The translations under genes and the position numbers were made by a program. From Pseudomonadota bacterium (lineage in GTDB: Bacteria > Desulfobacterota > Desulfobacteria > Desulfobacterales > JAHIVH01): 64,000 nt of DNA. Below, piece by piece: positions 9,632-18,984 of the stretch. Every line of letters starts with the position of its first letter. Position 1 is the stretch's first letter. The DNA lies in contig JAHIVH010000130.1 of NCBI GenBank assembly GCA_018816735.1, forward strand, positions 44,101-108,100. The letters run 5' to 3'. The notes beneath the pieces were generated by a model. That model searched no databases, was not told the origin of the DNA, and saw only the letters and a list, made by a program, of their open reading frames with translations.

Positions 9632-10627
9632 TTATTCTTTAACAATCGGCTCTATACAGGCTTTTTTATTCAAAAACAGCTTTAATTTATTTTTTACCAC
9701 CCATTTTAACGGTATGGTAATATGTTTTTTCATTGCAGGAGAGGCGGACCCGATCATCCAACATTCTTTATTGCAACACTGAACCTGTTTTCTGATATTT
9801 TCTGCTCTTTCACTATTCCAAATATCATCAAAATTCTGTTCTTTAAGATTCCCCATAACCATCGGTTCATCAGAGCCATTGCACGGAAGAATATTTCCAA
9901 AAGGGTCCATGAAAAAAACATCTGTGCCAACTTCACAATTTAAAGGCCGCTTACCGCCCCGAACCTTATTTGCAAGCCCCATGTTAAAATAAGCCCTGAA
10001 CCAGTTTTTCGGCTTATTTGTTTTTAATAGTTCAACGGCAATTTTTTCAAATTCACCTGCAACCATCTCTGCATTATCAAATCCATTATCTGATTTATGA
10101 AAATAAAATGAATTATGTGTTGTTGCTGTCGCAAACTCAAGGCCCATAGCATTTGACAATCGATACAACTCCAAAATATCTTTTGCATTTCTGTCAGATA
10201 CCGTCATTCCAAAACCAATATCCGTTATCCCCATTCCATGAAGCGTAACAAGGGTTCGTATCCCATGATCAAATCCATTTTTAATCCCTCGAAGCTCATC
10301 ATTTGCAGCTGGCAGACCTTCAATAGAAATTCTGAAACCGATTTTGTTGCCAAAGGTTTCAGCCATTTTGACCATTTTATCCGTAAAAAAGCCATTGCTG
10401 CTAATGACAACCCGCTCCGATTTTTCAACCGCAATTTTGACAATCTCTGTAAGATCATCTCGAAGAAACGGTTCACCACCTGTAATATTTATAAACTTCA
10501 GCCCGTCTGGAATTTTTTTCACCAATTCAGACGTATATTCATCACTTTTCTTGGTTGGATGCTGCCATGTATTACACATGTAGCATTTAGCGTTACATCT
10601 ATATGTTACTATTAAACATGCTTCCAT
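9632..10627 (-). CDS. Radical SAM/SPASM domain protein
   Basis: Radical S-adenosylmethionine enzyme of 331 residues. The [4Fe-4S]/SAM motif CNAKCYMC (CxxxCxxC) is near the N-terminus, followed by the ITGGEPFLRDD motif. The C-terminal part has the SPASM-type pattern CEVGTDVFFMDPFGNILPC, then a cluster of Cys residues (QVQCCNKECWM), so at least one auxiliary Fe-S cluster is likely. Family members with this architecture modify peptides, sugars or cofactors. Its place between two glycosyltransferase genes suggests action on a sugar or on the polymer, but the substrate is unknown. The ATG at 10627 has GGAA eight bases upstream and is preferred over a GTG at 10633. Confidence 0.85.
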   Translation of the reverse strand: MEACLIVTYRCNAKCYMCNTWQHPTKKSDEYTSELVKKIPDGLKFINITGGEPFLRDDLTEIVKIAVEKSERVVISSNGFFTDKMVKMAETFGNKIGFRISIEGLPAANDELRGIKNGFDHGIRTLVTLHGMGITDIGFGMTVSDRNAKDILELYRLSNAMGLEFATATTHNSFYFHKSDNGFDNAEMVAGEFEKIAVELLKTNKPKNWFRAYFNMGLANKVRGGKRPLNCEVGTDVFFMDPFGNILPCNGSDEPMVMGNLKEQNFDDIWNSERAENIRKQVQCCNKECWMIGSASPAMKKHITIPLKWVVKNKLKLFLNKKACIEPIVKE

Positions 10628-10671
10628 TTTCACATTTCCATAGTTAATTATTTTTGTGGCGAATGATTCAT

Positions 10672-11874
10672 TCAGGAAGATATTAACTCTTCGTATATTT
10701 TCATGAGTTCTTTACAGTGCTCACCCAGAGAATATTTGTTCTCAAGTTTTATTCTTGCTGCTTTTCCAAACCTCACTCTTAATTCTTTATCTGATGCAAG
10801 GACTGACATTTTATTAGAAAGGTCTTCATTACTCCCCGTTTCAAAAAGCAAACCTGTTTTTCCATCTTCAATCTGCTCAGGTATCCCCCCAATGTTTGAT
10901 CCAATCACAGCTTTTCCATAAGCCATTGATTCAAGAATAACCATTGAACAATTTTCATACCACTCTGAAGGGACAACCACAAAAGCAGCTTTCGCGATAA
11001 GGTTGCTTAAAGCCTCTCCATTCTGATATCCTACAAACTCGACATCAGGGTACAAACCAATCATCGTTTTCAATAATGGGCCGGTCCCTGCTACTTTTAA
11101 CGGCAACGATCTATTTAACTTTGCATGAGCTTTTAATAGTGTATTGATCCCCTTTTCTTCAGATAATCTTCCAAAGTATAAAATATAACCCTCATCATCA
11201 TATTCTGGAATATAGGAATTAACGTCGATGCCATTATGAAGAATTTTAATTTTATCCACAGGGATACGCATACTCATTAAATGAGATAAAAACTGGCTTG
11301 GGGATATGAAAAGATCCACACTATCATAGCTGCCTTTCCATTTATGCCAGAAAGCTTCCAAGGAGAGAAGCAAGCCCTGGCTCCGGGATTTTTGACAATT
11401 CATCAAAAAAGGGTTCCAAAATTTATGCCCTTCACATTGAACACAAATCCCTTTCTTGCTTAAAGCCAGGTATGAAGGGCAAATCAGTTTATAATCATGA
11501 AGCGTCATCACAACTCTCACACCATGTTTTTTTAAAACAGGTATAATTGATGGTGTTAATTGATGATAAATATTATGCAGGTGAGCTATTTCAACTTCTT
11601 CTTTTTGCAGTAACTGACCAAGCTTTTTAACTGCTTCAGATGAATGAATAAAAGCAAAACCTTTTTTTATCTTGTCAAATGCGCCATCAGATATCCGGAA
11701 ATCAATATTAGGAATAAAACTGGAAGCATATTCTGACTCAAAATTCTTATCATCGTGCATGGAAAAGTCAAAAATTCTATCACCATGATTAATTAAATAA
11801 TCACGCTCCTGAAAAAAAACGCTTTCAGATCCACCGTTCATGTAAAAAAATTTATTAATTAGAAGGATTCTCAT
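10672..11874 (-). CDS. Glycosyltransferase family 4 protein
   Basis: GT-B glycosyltransferase of 400 residues. The N-terminus MRILLINKFFYMNGGSE has the GGSE acceptor-loop motif. A Cys-containing insert (KLICPSYLALSKKGICVQC, then NCQKS) follows the HDYK motif and is a known feature of one GT4 subgroup, possibly a structural metal site. The donor domain has FGRLSEEKGINTLLKAH and PSEWYENCSMVILESMAYGK with the EX7E motif. It lies between the radical SAM gene and the phosphatase-fold gene on the same strand with short gaps. Specificity is unknown. Confidence 0.87.
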   Translation of the reverse strand: MRILLINKFFYMNGGSESVFFQERDYLINHGDRIFDFSMHDDKNFESEYASSFIPNIDFRISDGAFDKIKKGFAFIHSSEAVKKLGQLLQKEEVEIAHLHNIYHQLTPSIIPVLKKHGVRVVMTLHDYKLICPSYLALSKKGICVQCEGHKFWNPFLMNCQKSRSQGLLLSLEAFWHKWKGSYDSVDLFISPSQFLSHLMSMRIPVDKIKILHNGIDVNSYIPEYDDEGYILYFGRLSEEKGINTLLKAHAKLNRSLPLKVAGTGPLLKTMIGLYPDVEFVGYQNGEALSNLIAKAAFVVVPSEWYENCSMVILESMAYGKAVIGSNIGGIPEQIEDGKTGLLFETGSNEDLSNKMSVLASDKELRVRFGKAARIKLENKYSLGEHCKELMKIYEELISS

Positions 11875-11939
11875 GATTTCACAAATCGTTTTTACTTTTC
11901 TGCCTTACAAGATCAACGATAATTTATTTATTTTTATAA

Positions 11940-13418
11940 CTATGATTGATTGTTTAAAAAACTCTGGCTACCAGAGAAATCTGAAGGATCAATGTTAAAA
12001 ATATCCAGTATGGTGGAAAAAAAATTCGTAATATTTACCTGAGTATCATCAACAATATTGTCAGAAGAAATATTTGAAAAAAAGATGCCATATTCTTTAT
12101 GACCGCCACTAATTTTTTTATGCGTTGGATTTTCAGTAAAATATTTTGTATGTAAATTCCAATTTACGCCGTATTTGTAATTCATGGAAAAAATAATATC
12201 CGGATACCTTTTAATATATTCACCATCAAACATTTCTTCTCTTTTCATTACCCATTGAAAAACCTCTAATCCATCGTCCCTAACAGACTTTAAGGCATCA
12301 ATGATTACATCTCTTGTTTTTTCATAATCTTCTATCAGTCTTTTATTCAAACAAATACCACCAAATGGGTTTGTACCTGTAAAATCGGAAGCATATGCCA
12401 TATTTTGTTTATCATTTGTAATATGCTTACCTTTTTTGAGTTGTTTTGCATTCGGTATAAACTTGGCTATTACGCTAATATAATCTTCAAGATCATGTTT
12501 ATGCATAAAACCAAGAACTGAATTTTTTAATTTTTCGACAATTAATTTTAAACTTATTATCTTACCTTCAGCAGAACTTTTAACATAGCCCTGATCTCTC
12601 AAAAACTCATTAATATTGAAGCAATGGGTACAACGCATGCCATGGCCATGATCACTAATAATGATTAATTTATCCTCAGGTTCTAACAACGCGACATACC
12701 TTCCAATAACTTGATCAATTTCAATATAAAAATTTTTGATTGAATCCTGATATTTATTTTTTCCAGGATAGGTTGGGTCATTAGAATCACAATATCGCCA
12801 GAGAAAATGTTGAAGCCGATCCATAGTCAGAAAAGTCTGGAAAAACAAATCTGGTTTATATTGTTGAAACAAAGAAGTACCAAATGTAGCTTGATCTTCA
12901 GTATCAGCAAATATTTTATCAACAAAAAGGTTTAAAGTTTTCTTTGTTGCAAAATCAGTTATGCCCCCCAAATTATCCGGTACAGGAATATCACCGATGA
13001 GGTCAGGTGCTGAAATTTCAATATTTCCATCAATGAAAACAGGGCCATTTACCATTACACCATTCACAGGCCACACCGGGTAAGCCATGAAAGGATTAAT
13101 CACACAAACCGTTTTGCCAGCATTTCCAATGATATCCCAAAAAGTTTTGCCTTTGAAGACGGATGTATCAACGTTTAGTCGGTTATTCCCTTTCGCAAGA
13201 TAATTAACAGATTCAAGAACACCATGTTCAGAAGGATTTTTTCCTGTATAGCAAGTTATCCATGCGGGAATGGAATCGGGCGGAAAAACAGATCTAAAAG
13301 GTTTAACACTTCCTTCATGGATCAACTTTTTAATATTTGGCAACATATCAACATGTTCCATTGAGTAGTCATAATCCATACCGTCAATGCCAAGAATAAT
13401 TAGTCTACGTTTCTTCAA
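11940..13418 (-). CDS. Alkaline phosphatase superfamily protein (type I phosphodiesterase/nucleotide pyrophosphatase-like)
   Basis: Predicted metal-dependent phosphoryl-transfer enzyme of 492 residues. It begins with IILGIDGMDYD, the first metal-binding Asp of the superfamily. The nucleophile Ser/Thr region follows (FPPDSIPAWITCYTGKNPSEHGV), and IISDHGHGM supplies a DHG metal site near residue 260. No membrane segment or signal peptide is obvious, so it probably acts in the cytoplasm. Such proteins occur in polysaccharide and glycolipid loci, where they may cleave or transfer phosphate-linked groups. The start is a TTG preceded by GAGAGG, and it overlaps the kinase-like gene by 14 bases. The substrate is not predictable. 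Confidence 0.78.
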   Translation of the reverse strand: MKKRRLIILGIDGMDYDYSMEHVDMLPNIKKLIHEGSVKPFRSVFPPDSIPAWITCYTGKNPSEHGVLESVNYLAKGNNRLNVDTSVFKGKTFWDIIGNAGKTVCVINPFMAYPVWPVNGVMVNGPVFIDGNIEISAPDLIGDIPVPDNLGGITDFATKKTLNLFVDKIFADTEDQATFGTSLFQQYKPDLFFQTFLTMDRLQHFLWRYCDSNDPTYPGKNKYQDSIKNFYIEIDQVIGRYVALLEPEDKLIIISDHGHGMRCTHCFNINEFLRDQGYVKSSAEGKIISLKLIVEKLKNSVLGFMHKHDLEDYISVIAKFIPNAKQLKKGKHITNDKQNMAYASDFTGTNPFGGICLNKRLIEDYEKTRDVIIDALKSVRDDGLEVFQWVMKREEMFDGEYIKRYPDIIFSMNYKYGVNWNLHTKYFTENPTHKKISGGHKEYGIFFSNISSDNIVDDTQVNITNFFSTILDIFNIDPSDFSGSQSFLNNQS

Positions 13419-14091
13419 AATGCCTCTCTAAAATATAACTTTTGACGACCTCAAATATTTTAGAAAATAAAATATCAATCGATTCCAGGCCATCAAAATG
13501 GACTGAATTATTAGTACAAAAAAGGGTTTTATAATAATGTTCCCTTTGTTCCAGGTATTTCAGAGGCGTACCATCCATTTTTCGTTTATAACCAACATGG
13601 GCAGGGATATCTATAATCACATTCAAATCAGGCAAAACAAACTTAAAAAAAGAGTTATGCATCAAACCAAGGGCTTTTTTAGAAGAAATATCAATATTTA
13701 TGGCTTGATCAATAATTAAATCATATACATATCTGTCAACAACAATTACTTTTGTTTGGTTATCGCTCAATTTCTTTCTACACGAAATCCAATAATCATT
13801 AAAAGCATATACAAGCCATAGTTTTTTTATAAATGTGAATGATAGAATTTTACGTTTGAGATCTATCCACTTTGTGTGCCTGACATTTTCATTTTCAACA
13901 ATGTTCAATTTTTTATTTAAATCATTTTTTTTTAACGATTTAATCAGATTAATGATTTTGATAATTGACGGTTCCCAGCGAAGCCATAGATACTTTGTTT
14001 CAATACCATTTTCATTTAGGTTTTTTTCTAATAATTTGGCTTGTGTTGTTTTGCCGCAACCATCAAGCCCTGATATATATATTATGATCAT
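13405..14091 (-). CDS. Thymidylate-kinase-like P-loop kinase in the polysaccharide cluster
   Basis: P-loop protein of 228 residues. The Walker A motif SGLDGCGKTTQAKLLE is near the N-terminus, and VDRYVYDLIID corresponds to the DR(Y/F) substrate-binding motif of dTMP kinases. The rest is longer and more divergent than Tmk, with a YLEQREHYY segment near the C-terminus that resembles the lid region. It is unlikely to be the housekeeping thymidylate kinase, because it is embedded in and translationally coupled to glycosyltransferase genes (overlap 4 bases upstream, 14 downstream). A role in phosphorylating a sugar or making a dTDP precursor is possible but not shown. The DNA here is clearly AT-richer than recA-alaS. 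Confidence 0.72.
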   Translation of the reverse strand: MIIIYISGLDGCGKTTQAKLLEKNLNENGIETKYLWLRWEPSIIKIINLIKSLKKNDLNKKLNIVENENVRHTKWIDLKRKILSFTFIKKLWLVYAFNDYWISCRKKLSDNQTKVIVVDRYVYDLIIDQAINIDISSKKALGLMHNSFFKFVLPDLNVIIDIPAHVGYKRKMDGTPLKYLEQREHYYKTLFCTNNSVHFDGLESIDILFSKIFEVVKSYILERHFEET

Positions 14092-15122
14092 ATTTCATTT
14101 TCGATTATATCAATTAATCTATCCGTAATCCTGCCCCATGAATACACATCAATTTTGGATTTATTATTACAAGGCATTGTAGGGCCTTTATTTAAAATTT
14201 CAGCAAAATCATCATTCGTTTTAACAAAATGAAAAAAATCGTCTTCATTAAAAACATCCGGCAGGCTGCCAAACTTTGTTGTTATCACGGGTAAATTGCA
14301 TGCCATGGCTTCAAGAACTGAAAGCGGTGTTTCTATGGCACCGTCATTTTTTAATACAGGGAATATATAAAAATCGGCAAGATTATACATGTCTTCCATA
14401 TTTTTGATATATTCGCTAATCACCCTAATGCCACTATCAACTATGCGTTTAAAAAGTACTTCATCATTTTTATTATATGTGCTGCCGATGATAATAACTT
14501 CGAAATCCGGATAGTCCTTTTTAACCTTGATAAGCATTTCAAGATTACGCGATACTTGAATATGACCGACATGAAGCAAGACCGTTTTATCATATTCAAT
14601 ATGATATTTTTTTCTTAATCGTCGTTTTTTTAAATCATCAAATTCATTATATTTTACATTATCAACACCTAACGGTAATATGTGATTTTTTAATCCAACA
14701 GTATTCAAATAATCGGAGGTTTTTTTTGATTGAGTTATAATACAATTAACTTTAAAAAATAATTTTATAAGAAATAGCTCTTTACCACTATACGTTCGTG
14801 GTTGAAGTGATAAAATTACTATTTTCTTTTTTGTAAAAATTTGTAGCAATTTTGATCTTATAAAAGAAAAAAAAGTAATCGATGCCTCTGGAATATACAA
14901 AATTGTATTGTGAGTATGGCTTTTTAATTTTTTATAAAATGAAAAACGAAACAGCAGTTTATTTAATGTAATTGAGCTATGAATAAAATCAAATTGTTTT
15001 TCACAATTTATCAAATATATAAAATTTGAATTTTTAGCACTCATTAATTTTAATAGATTGTATACAGTTACTTTTGATCCTTCATCAATAGGTGGTCTAA
15101 GGATATCGGTTAAAATAATCAT
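14088..15122 (-). CDS. Glycosyltransferase family 4 protein, divergent
   Basis: GT-B type protein of 344 residues. The acceptor domain is diverged and shortened. The donor domain is recognisable: LLHVGHIQVSRNLEML, then YIFPVLKNDGAIETPLSVLEAMACNLPVITT with the EX7E pattern. It overlaps both neighbours by an ATGA-type junction, so translation of the three genes is probably coupled. Base composition is among the most AT-rich in the window, with long T and A runs, unlike the housekeeping genes at 17-24 kb. This points to foreign origin of this half of the cluster. The sugar is unknown. Confidence 0.8.
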   Translation of the reverse strand: MIILTDILRPPIDEGSKVTVYNLLKLMSAKNSNFIYLINCEKQFDFIHSSITLNKLLFRFSFYKKLKSHTHNTILYIPEASITFFSFIRSKLLQIFTKKKIVILSLQPRTYSGKELFLIKLFFKVNCIITQSKKTSDYLNTVGLKNHILPLGVDNVKYNEFDDLKKRRLRKKYHIEYDKTVLLHVGHIQVSRNLEMLIKVKKDYPDFEVIIIGSTYNKNDEVLFKRIVDSGIRVISEYIKNMEDMYNLADFYIFPVLKNDGAIETPLSVLEAMACNLPVITTKFGSLPDVFNEDDFFHFVKTNDDFAEILNKGPTMPCNNKSKIDVYSWGRITDRLIDIIENEI

Positions 15123-16261
15123 TTTTTTTGACTCTCACAAACCTCTAATAGAGCCTCTTCCGTTTTTTCAAGCATTAAGCTTAATGAAAACATCTCAACG
15201 ACCTTATTTCGAGCTCTTTCCCCCATCTTATTAAGCGCCGTGATATCATTTAAACATTTTTTTAATGCTTCAGTGAGGGCATCGATGTCATTGATTGGCA
15301 CAACCTCACCCGTAACCCCGGGAATAACCGCTTCTTTATGCCCCCCTATGTCAGTAGTGATTACAGGGCATTTCATTGCCATAGATTCTAACATCGCAAT
15401 TGAGAATGTTTCAATCGCGTTTGAGGCAAGGACGGATAAAGACGATGCTGCCAATAATGACCGGACATCATCAATTCTGCCTAAGAAGCATATCTTTTCC
15501 TTAAGATTTTTCTGTTTTACAATAGCTTCAATTCTTTGTCGTTCCGGACCATCACCAGCCAAGACAAGAAAAACATTATTATTAATACTGCATAGTCTTT
15601 CGAAAGCCTCAATCAGTACACCATGGTTTTTTTCTATTCGAAATCCAGCAATACAGGAAATGATTTGTGAATCTTTTGGAACGTCCATATGCAACCTTAA
15701 CTCACGCCCGTCATTATCAAACTTTCTTGAATCGAAGCTTGTTGTATTTACGCCATTGTATATAACATCTGTTTTTGATTTCATGAACGGAAATTGGCTG
15801 CACCAAAAGTTTTCTTGGCTTTTACAAACACAAATTATTTTTTTGCATGCTCGCATAGGCCATTGATAAACCAACTTTTCTAAATAAAATTCTTTTAAAT
15901 TTCGATTGGCTGTTTTATGAAGGACATTGATGATTGGCGGTTGTCTTTTTGAAAACATTCGTCCCAACCAGGCAAATAATAATGCGATTTGCAATGATGA
16001 ATGGATCACATCAATCTCGTTATTATCAATAAATTTTGAAATTTTAAACGCCATAGAAAAATCAACTTTGGATTTTCTTTTGTAATTTTCATGCTTGAGT
16101 GAAAATTCTTTAATACGTTCTAATAATGAGAGATCACTACCAAAGGTAATCAAAAAAACATTGAACGTTGCCCTGTCAATTCCACACAATAAATCAGTGA
16201 CTTGCATTTCTGCGCCCGCTCGACACAATGTTGGAATAATAAAAAGAACATTTTTTTTCAT
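15119..16261 (-). CDS. Glycosyltransferase family 4 protein, first gene of the cluster
   Basis: GT-B glycosyltransferase of 380 residues. The N-terminus VLFIIPTLCRAGAEMQVTDL carries the GGAE-like acceptor loop (here AGAE). The donor domain has IAGFRIEKNHGVLIEAF, LVLAGDGPER, FLGRIDDV and ASNAIETFSIAMLESMAMKCP, the last containing the EX7E motif. It is the first gene of the minus-strand cluster, with its ATG followed upstream by a 418-base region that should hold the main promoter. The stop overlaps the next start (ATGA). Confidence 0.88.
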   Translation of the reverse strand: MKKNVLFIIPTLCRAGAEMQVTDLLCGIDRATFNVFLITFGSDLSLLERIKEFSLKHENYKRKSKVDFSMAFKISKFIDNNEIDVIHSSLQIALLFAWLGRMFSKRQPPIINVLHKTANRNLKEFYLEKLVYQWPMRACKKIICVCKSQENFWCSQFPFMKSKTDVIYNGVNTTSFDSRKFDNDGRELRLHMDVPKDSQIISCIAGFRIEKNHGVLIEAFERLCSINNNVFLVLAGDGPERQRIEAIVKQKNLKEKICFLGRIDDVRSLLAASSLSVLASNAIETFSIAMLESMAMKCPVITTDIGGHKEAVIPGVTGEVVPINDIDALTEALKKCLNDITALNKMGERARNKVVEMFSLSLMLEKTEEALLEVCESQKK

Positions 16262-16679
16262 ACTATGTTTTCTCTCCCGACATCATCTTGTGACAAAGTG
16301 TTATTCATTACTTGCAGTAGTAATTATGTGTATATTGATTTAAAAAAGACAAATAATAGCAACGACTGATTTGCAGAATCATTCAAAAAAGTAAAACTAT
16401 AAAGATCTTCATCGGAAAAATGCTATGTGAAAAATGACATAAAAGCAAATGGAAATTGGTCAGGTTCCCATATCGAAAATGCGATAGACCTCAAATCACA
16501 AGGCGAAATGCCTCAATTGTCATTGGGGGCTGCAAATGTTTAATCTCAATAAAAAAAATTGATACCCAATACGCTTTTAATCCAGATCATATTTAATTTG
16601 CCATTGAATTATTTGAGATTCCCGGGTAGTTTACGTACGTGATACAGACACATCAAAACAGCTTGAAAACAGGAGGTTT
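16262..16679. other. Divergent intergenic region between polysaccharide cluster and peptidase gene
   Basis: AT-rich 418-base gap upstream of two divergent units, so it should carry the cluster promoter and that of the peptidase-larC unit. Two small inverted repeats are visible: TATCG/CGATA at 16471-16486 and AGGC/GCCT at 16501-16513. I found no convincing -35/-10 pair and no gene. Confidence 0.4.
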
Positions 16680-17828
16680 ATGATAAACAGAAACAGACTT
16701 GCCGACTTATTTAAATTTCTGGCAGAAATAGATAGTATTTCAAAGGAAGAAGGCCGGATTGCAAAAGAACTGGAAAACATCCTTTCGTCTCTGGGAGCAT
16801 CTGTCACGTTTGATGATGCCGGTGAAAAAGTGAATGGCGAGGTGGGAAATCTTGTGGCCAGACTTGAAGGGAATGCGGATGTCCCGCCGATTCTCCTGTC
16901 CGGCCATATGGATACGGTAAAGCCCGGAAAAGGCGTAAAGGCCATCTTGAAAGATGGCGTGTTTACCAGTGACGGCACGACGATTTTGGGGGCAGATGAT
17001 AAGAGTGCACTGGCCATCATCATTGAAACGATAAGGGTTCTCACAGAAAACAATCTTCCCTTTGGCCCGCTTGAAATCGTATTTACCATATGTGAGGAAA
17101 TCGGACTCCTGGGAGCGAAGAACATGGACTTCAGTCTGATAACGGCCAAATCCGGTTATATCCTTGACTCCACAGACAGGGATGGCATTGTGACTCGGTC
17201 TCCCACCGCCTATAAGTTCAGGATAAATATTCACGGCAAGGATGCTCATGCAGGTGCTGCCCCTGAAAAAGGTGTTAACGCCATTTCAGTCGCAGCCCAT
17301 GCCATTTCAAAGCTTGAAATTGGCAGAATTGATCATGAAACGACCTGTAATATCGGAAAAATTCAGGGCGGCATGGCAACAAATGTGGTCCCCAGCCTGG
17401 TTACCATTGAAGGCGAAGCCCGAAGCATGAACCCTTTAAAAGTCGAAAAGGTCATGGCCAATGTCCTGAATACATTTAAGGAAACCGTGGAATCTTTCAG
17501 AAAAAACAGCCCGGACACTCATCTGCCGGCTCTTGACATTGCTACGGAACTCGAATTCCCGGGCACGGATATCCCGGACAATCACCCTGTTGTAAAACTG
17601 GCACAACAGGCCTCAAAAAATCTGGGTCATGCACTGAAACCGGTCACCATAGGTGGTGGTGCGGACGCAAACATCTTTTTCGGCAAGGGGATCATTACAG
17701 GTGTCCTTTGCCCGGGAATGACCGATCCGCATACGGTAAGAGAATCTGTAAAAGTGGATGACATGGTTTTTGCGGTCAGGCAGCTCCTTGAAATTATCCG
17801 GATTCATGCAAAAGAAGAGGATTACTGA
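16680..17828 (+). CDS. M20-family metallopeptidase (PepT-like)
   Basis: Cytoplasmic zinc-dependent exopeptidase of 382 residues, most like tripeptidase T. The first metal motif is LLSGHMDTVKPG, the second ILGADDKSALA, and the catalytic/metal pair Glu-Glu lies in FTICEEIGLLGA. The internal dimerisation domain starts around residue 180 with FRINIHGKDAHAGAAPEKG. A further conserved GGGADANIFF segment near the C-terminus provides the last ligand region. The start is clear: AGGAGG lies three bases before the ATG. The downstream larC gene begins four bases after its stop, so the two are probably co-transcribed, though no functional link between them is obvious. Confidence 0.9.
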   Translation: MINRNRLADLFKFLAEIDSISKEEGRIAKELENILSSLGASVTFDDAGEKVNGEVGNLVARLEGNADVPPILLSGHMDTVKPGKGVKAILKDGVFTSDGTTILGADDKSALAIIIETIRVLTENNLPFGPLEIVFTICEEIGLLGAKNMDFSLITAKSGYILDSTDRDGIVTRSPTAYKFRINIHGKDAHAGAAPEKGVNAISVAAHAISKLEIGRIDHETTCNIGKIQGGMATNVVPSLVTIEGEARSMNPLKVEKVMANVLNTFKETVESFRKNSPDTHLPALDIATELEFPGTDIPDNHPVVKLAQQASKNLGHALKPVTIGGGADANIFFGKGIITGVLCPGMTDPHTVRESVKVDDMVFAVRQLLEIIRIHAKEEDY

Positions 17829-17832
17829 TCCC

Positions 17833-18984
17833 ATGATCGCTTTTTTTGACTGTTTTTCAGGCATCAGCGGCGACATGACGCTGGGGGCGTTCATCGATAT
17901 TGGCGTGCCTGTCTCATGGCTGAAAGATGAAATCTCAAGACTGCCGCTTCAGGGGTTCGGCCTGTCCGCCACAGATATAAAAAGAAACGGCATCCATGCA
18001 AAAGATGTGATTGTAAGTGATTTGGAAGGCCATGGCTCAAGGGATTACAGCCACATCAAATCCCTGATTGAAAAAAGCCCATTCTCGGCAAAAATCAAAC
18101 AGCAAAGTCTTGCCATGTTTGAAAAAATTGCCGTGGCCGAATCGGAAATCCATGGTTGCCCGATAGATCATGTGCATTTTCATGAAGTGGGCGGAATTGA
18201 CGCCATTGTGGATATGGTAGGCACAGCCCTTTGTGTGGATTTCCTGGGGATCGATGAAATTATCTCATCCCGGCTCCCCTTGGGAAGCGGATTTGTGACC
18301 TGCAGCCACGGAAGGATTCCTCTACCTGCACCGGCGACGCTGGCTATTCTGGAAGGCTCAGCGGTTTACGGTTCCAACCACACGCATGAGACCGTCACGC
18401 CCACAGGTGCGGCAATTATTACAACACTCTCCTCTGCCTTCGGGGAAATGCCTGATATGAGGATTGAAAAAACAGGCTATGGTTCGGGGAAAAAAGACAC
18501 ATCGCCTTATCCCAATCTCCTTCGCATCATCCTCGGGAAAAAAGACCATTCACTCAAAAACCGGGTCTCAGTCATTGAAACTACCATTGATGACATGAAC
18601 CCCGAAATTTTGGGATTTGTAATGGAACGTCTCTTTGAGGCAGGTGCCCTTGACGTATGCTTTATTCCGGTTTTTATGAAAAAAAACCGGCCAGGCACAC
18701 AGATTCAGGTTATCTCCAATGAACCGGCAACGGAAAAACTGATTCACATCATTCTTGCCGAGACCACCTCAACAGGCGCCCGTCATTATCTGGCAGAGCG
18801 CCGTATTCTTGAACGGGAATCGATCCTGATTGAAACACGTGTGGGAAAAATTCAGGCCAAACGGATTGTACAACCTGACGGGAGCGTCAAAATCGTTCCA
18901 GAATACGACGCTTTAAAAAAAATCGCGCTTGAAAAAAAAGTCCCCCTGAAGACCCTTTTTGATGCTGTCTTAAAAGATTTATAA
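17833..18984 (+). CDS. larC: Nickel pincer cofactor biosynthesis protein LarC
   Basis: CTP-dependent nickel chaperone that inserts Ni into the pyridinium-dithiocarboxylate nucleotide to make the nickel-pincer cofactor of lactate racemase and related enzymes. The 383-residue protein starts with MIAFFDCFSGISGDMTLGA, the family signature, and contains HFHEVGGIDAIVDMVG and HETVTPTGAAI. The C-terminal LarC2 part begins near ETTIDDMNPEILG. Here LarC1 and LarC2 are one continuous frame; in Lactiplantibacillus plantarum they are joined by a programmed frameshift. A longer ORF begins at 17758 inside the peptidase gene, but the ATG at 17833 aligns with the family. No larA, larB or larE is present nearby. 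Confidence 0.93.
   Translation: MIAFFDCFSGISGDMTLGAFIDIGVPVSWLKDEISRLPLQGFGLSATDIKRNGIHAKDVIVSDLEGHGSRDYSHIKSLIEKSPFSAKIKQQSLAMFEKIAVAESEIHGCPIDHVHFHEVGGIDAIVDMVGTALCVDFLGIDEIISSRLPLGSGFVTCSHGRIPLPAPATLAILEGSAVYGSNHTHETVTPTGAAIITTLSSAFGEMPDMRIEKTGYGSGKKDTSPYPNLLRIILGKKDHSLKNRVSVIETTIDDMNPEILGFVMERLFEAGALDVCFIPVFMKKNRPGTQIQVISNEPATEKLIHIILAETTSTGARHYLAERRILERESILIETRVGKIQAKRIVQPDGSVKIVPEYDALKKIALEKKVPLKTLFDAVLKDL

Noticed and set aside
15240..15866. A 208-codon plus-strand frame
   Set aside because: Fully antisense to a well-supported glycosyltransferase gene, without domain or ribosome site.
16471..16513. Two short inverted repeats upstream of the peptidase gene, considered as a riboswitch
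   Set aside because: Stems are only 4-5 base pairs and match no riboswitch class I know.
17758..18984. A programmed frameshift in larC as in Lactiplantibacillus
   Set aside because: The frame is continuous through both LarC parts, so no shift is needed.
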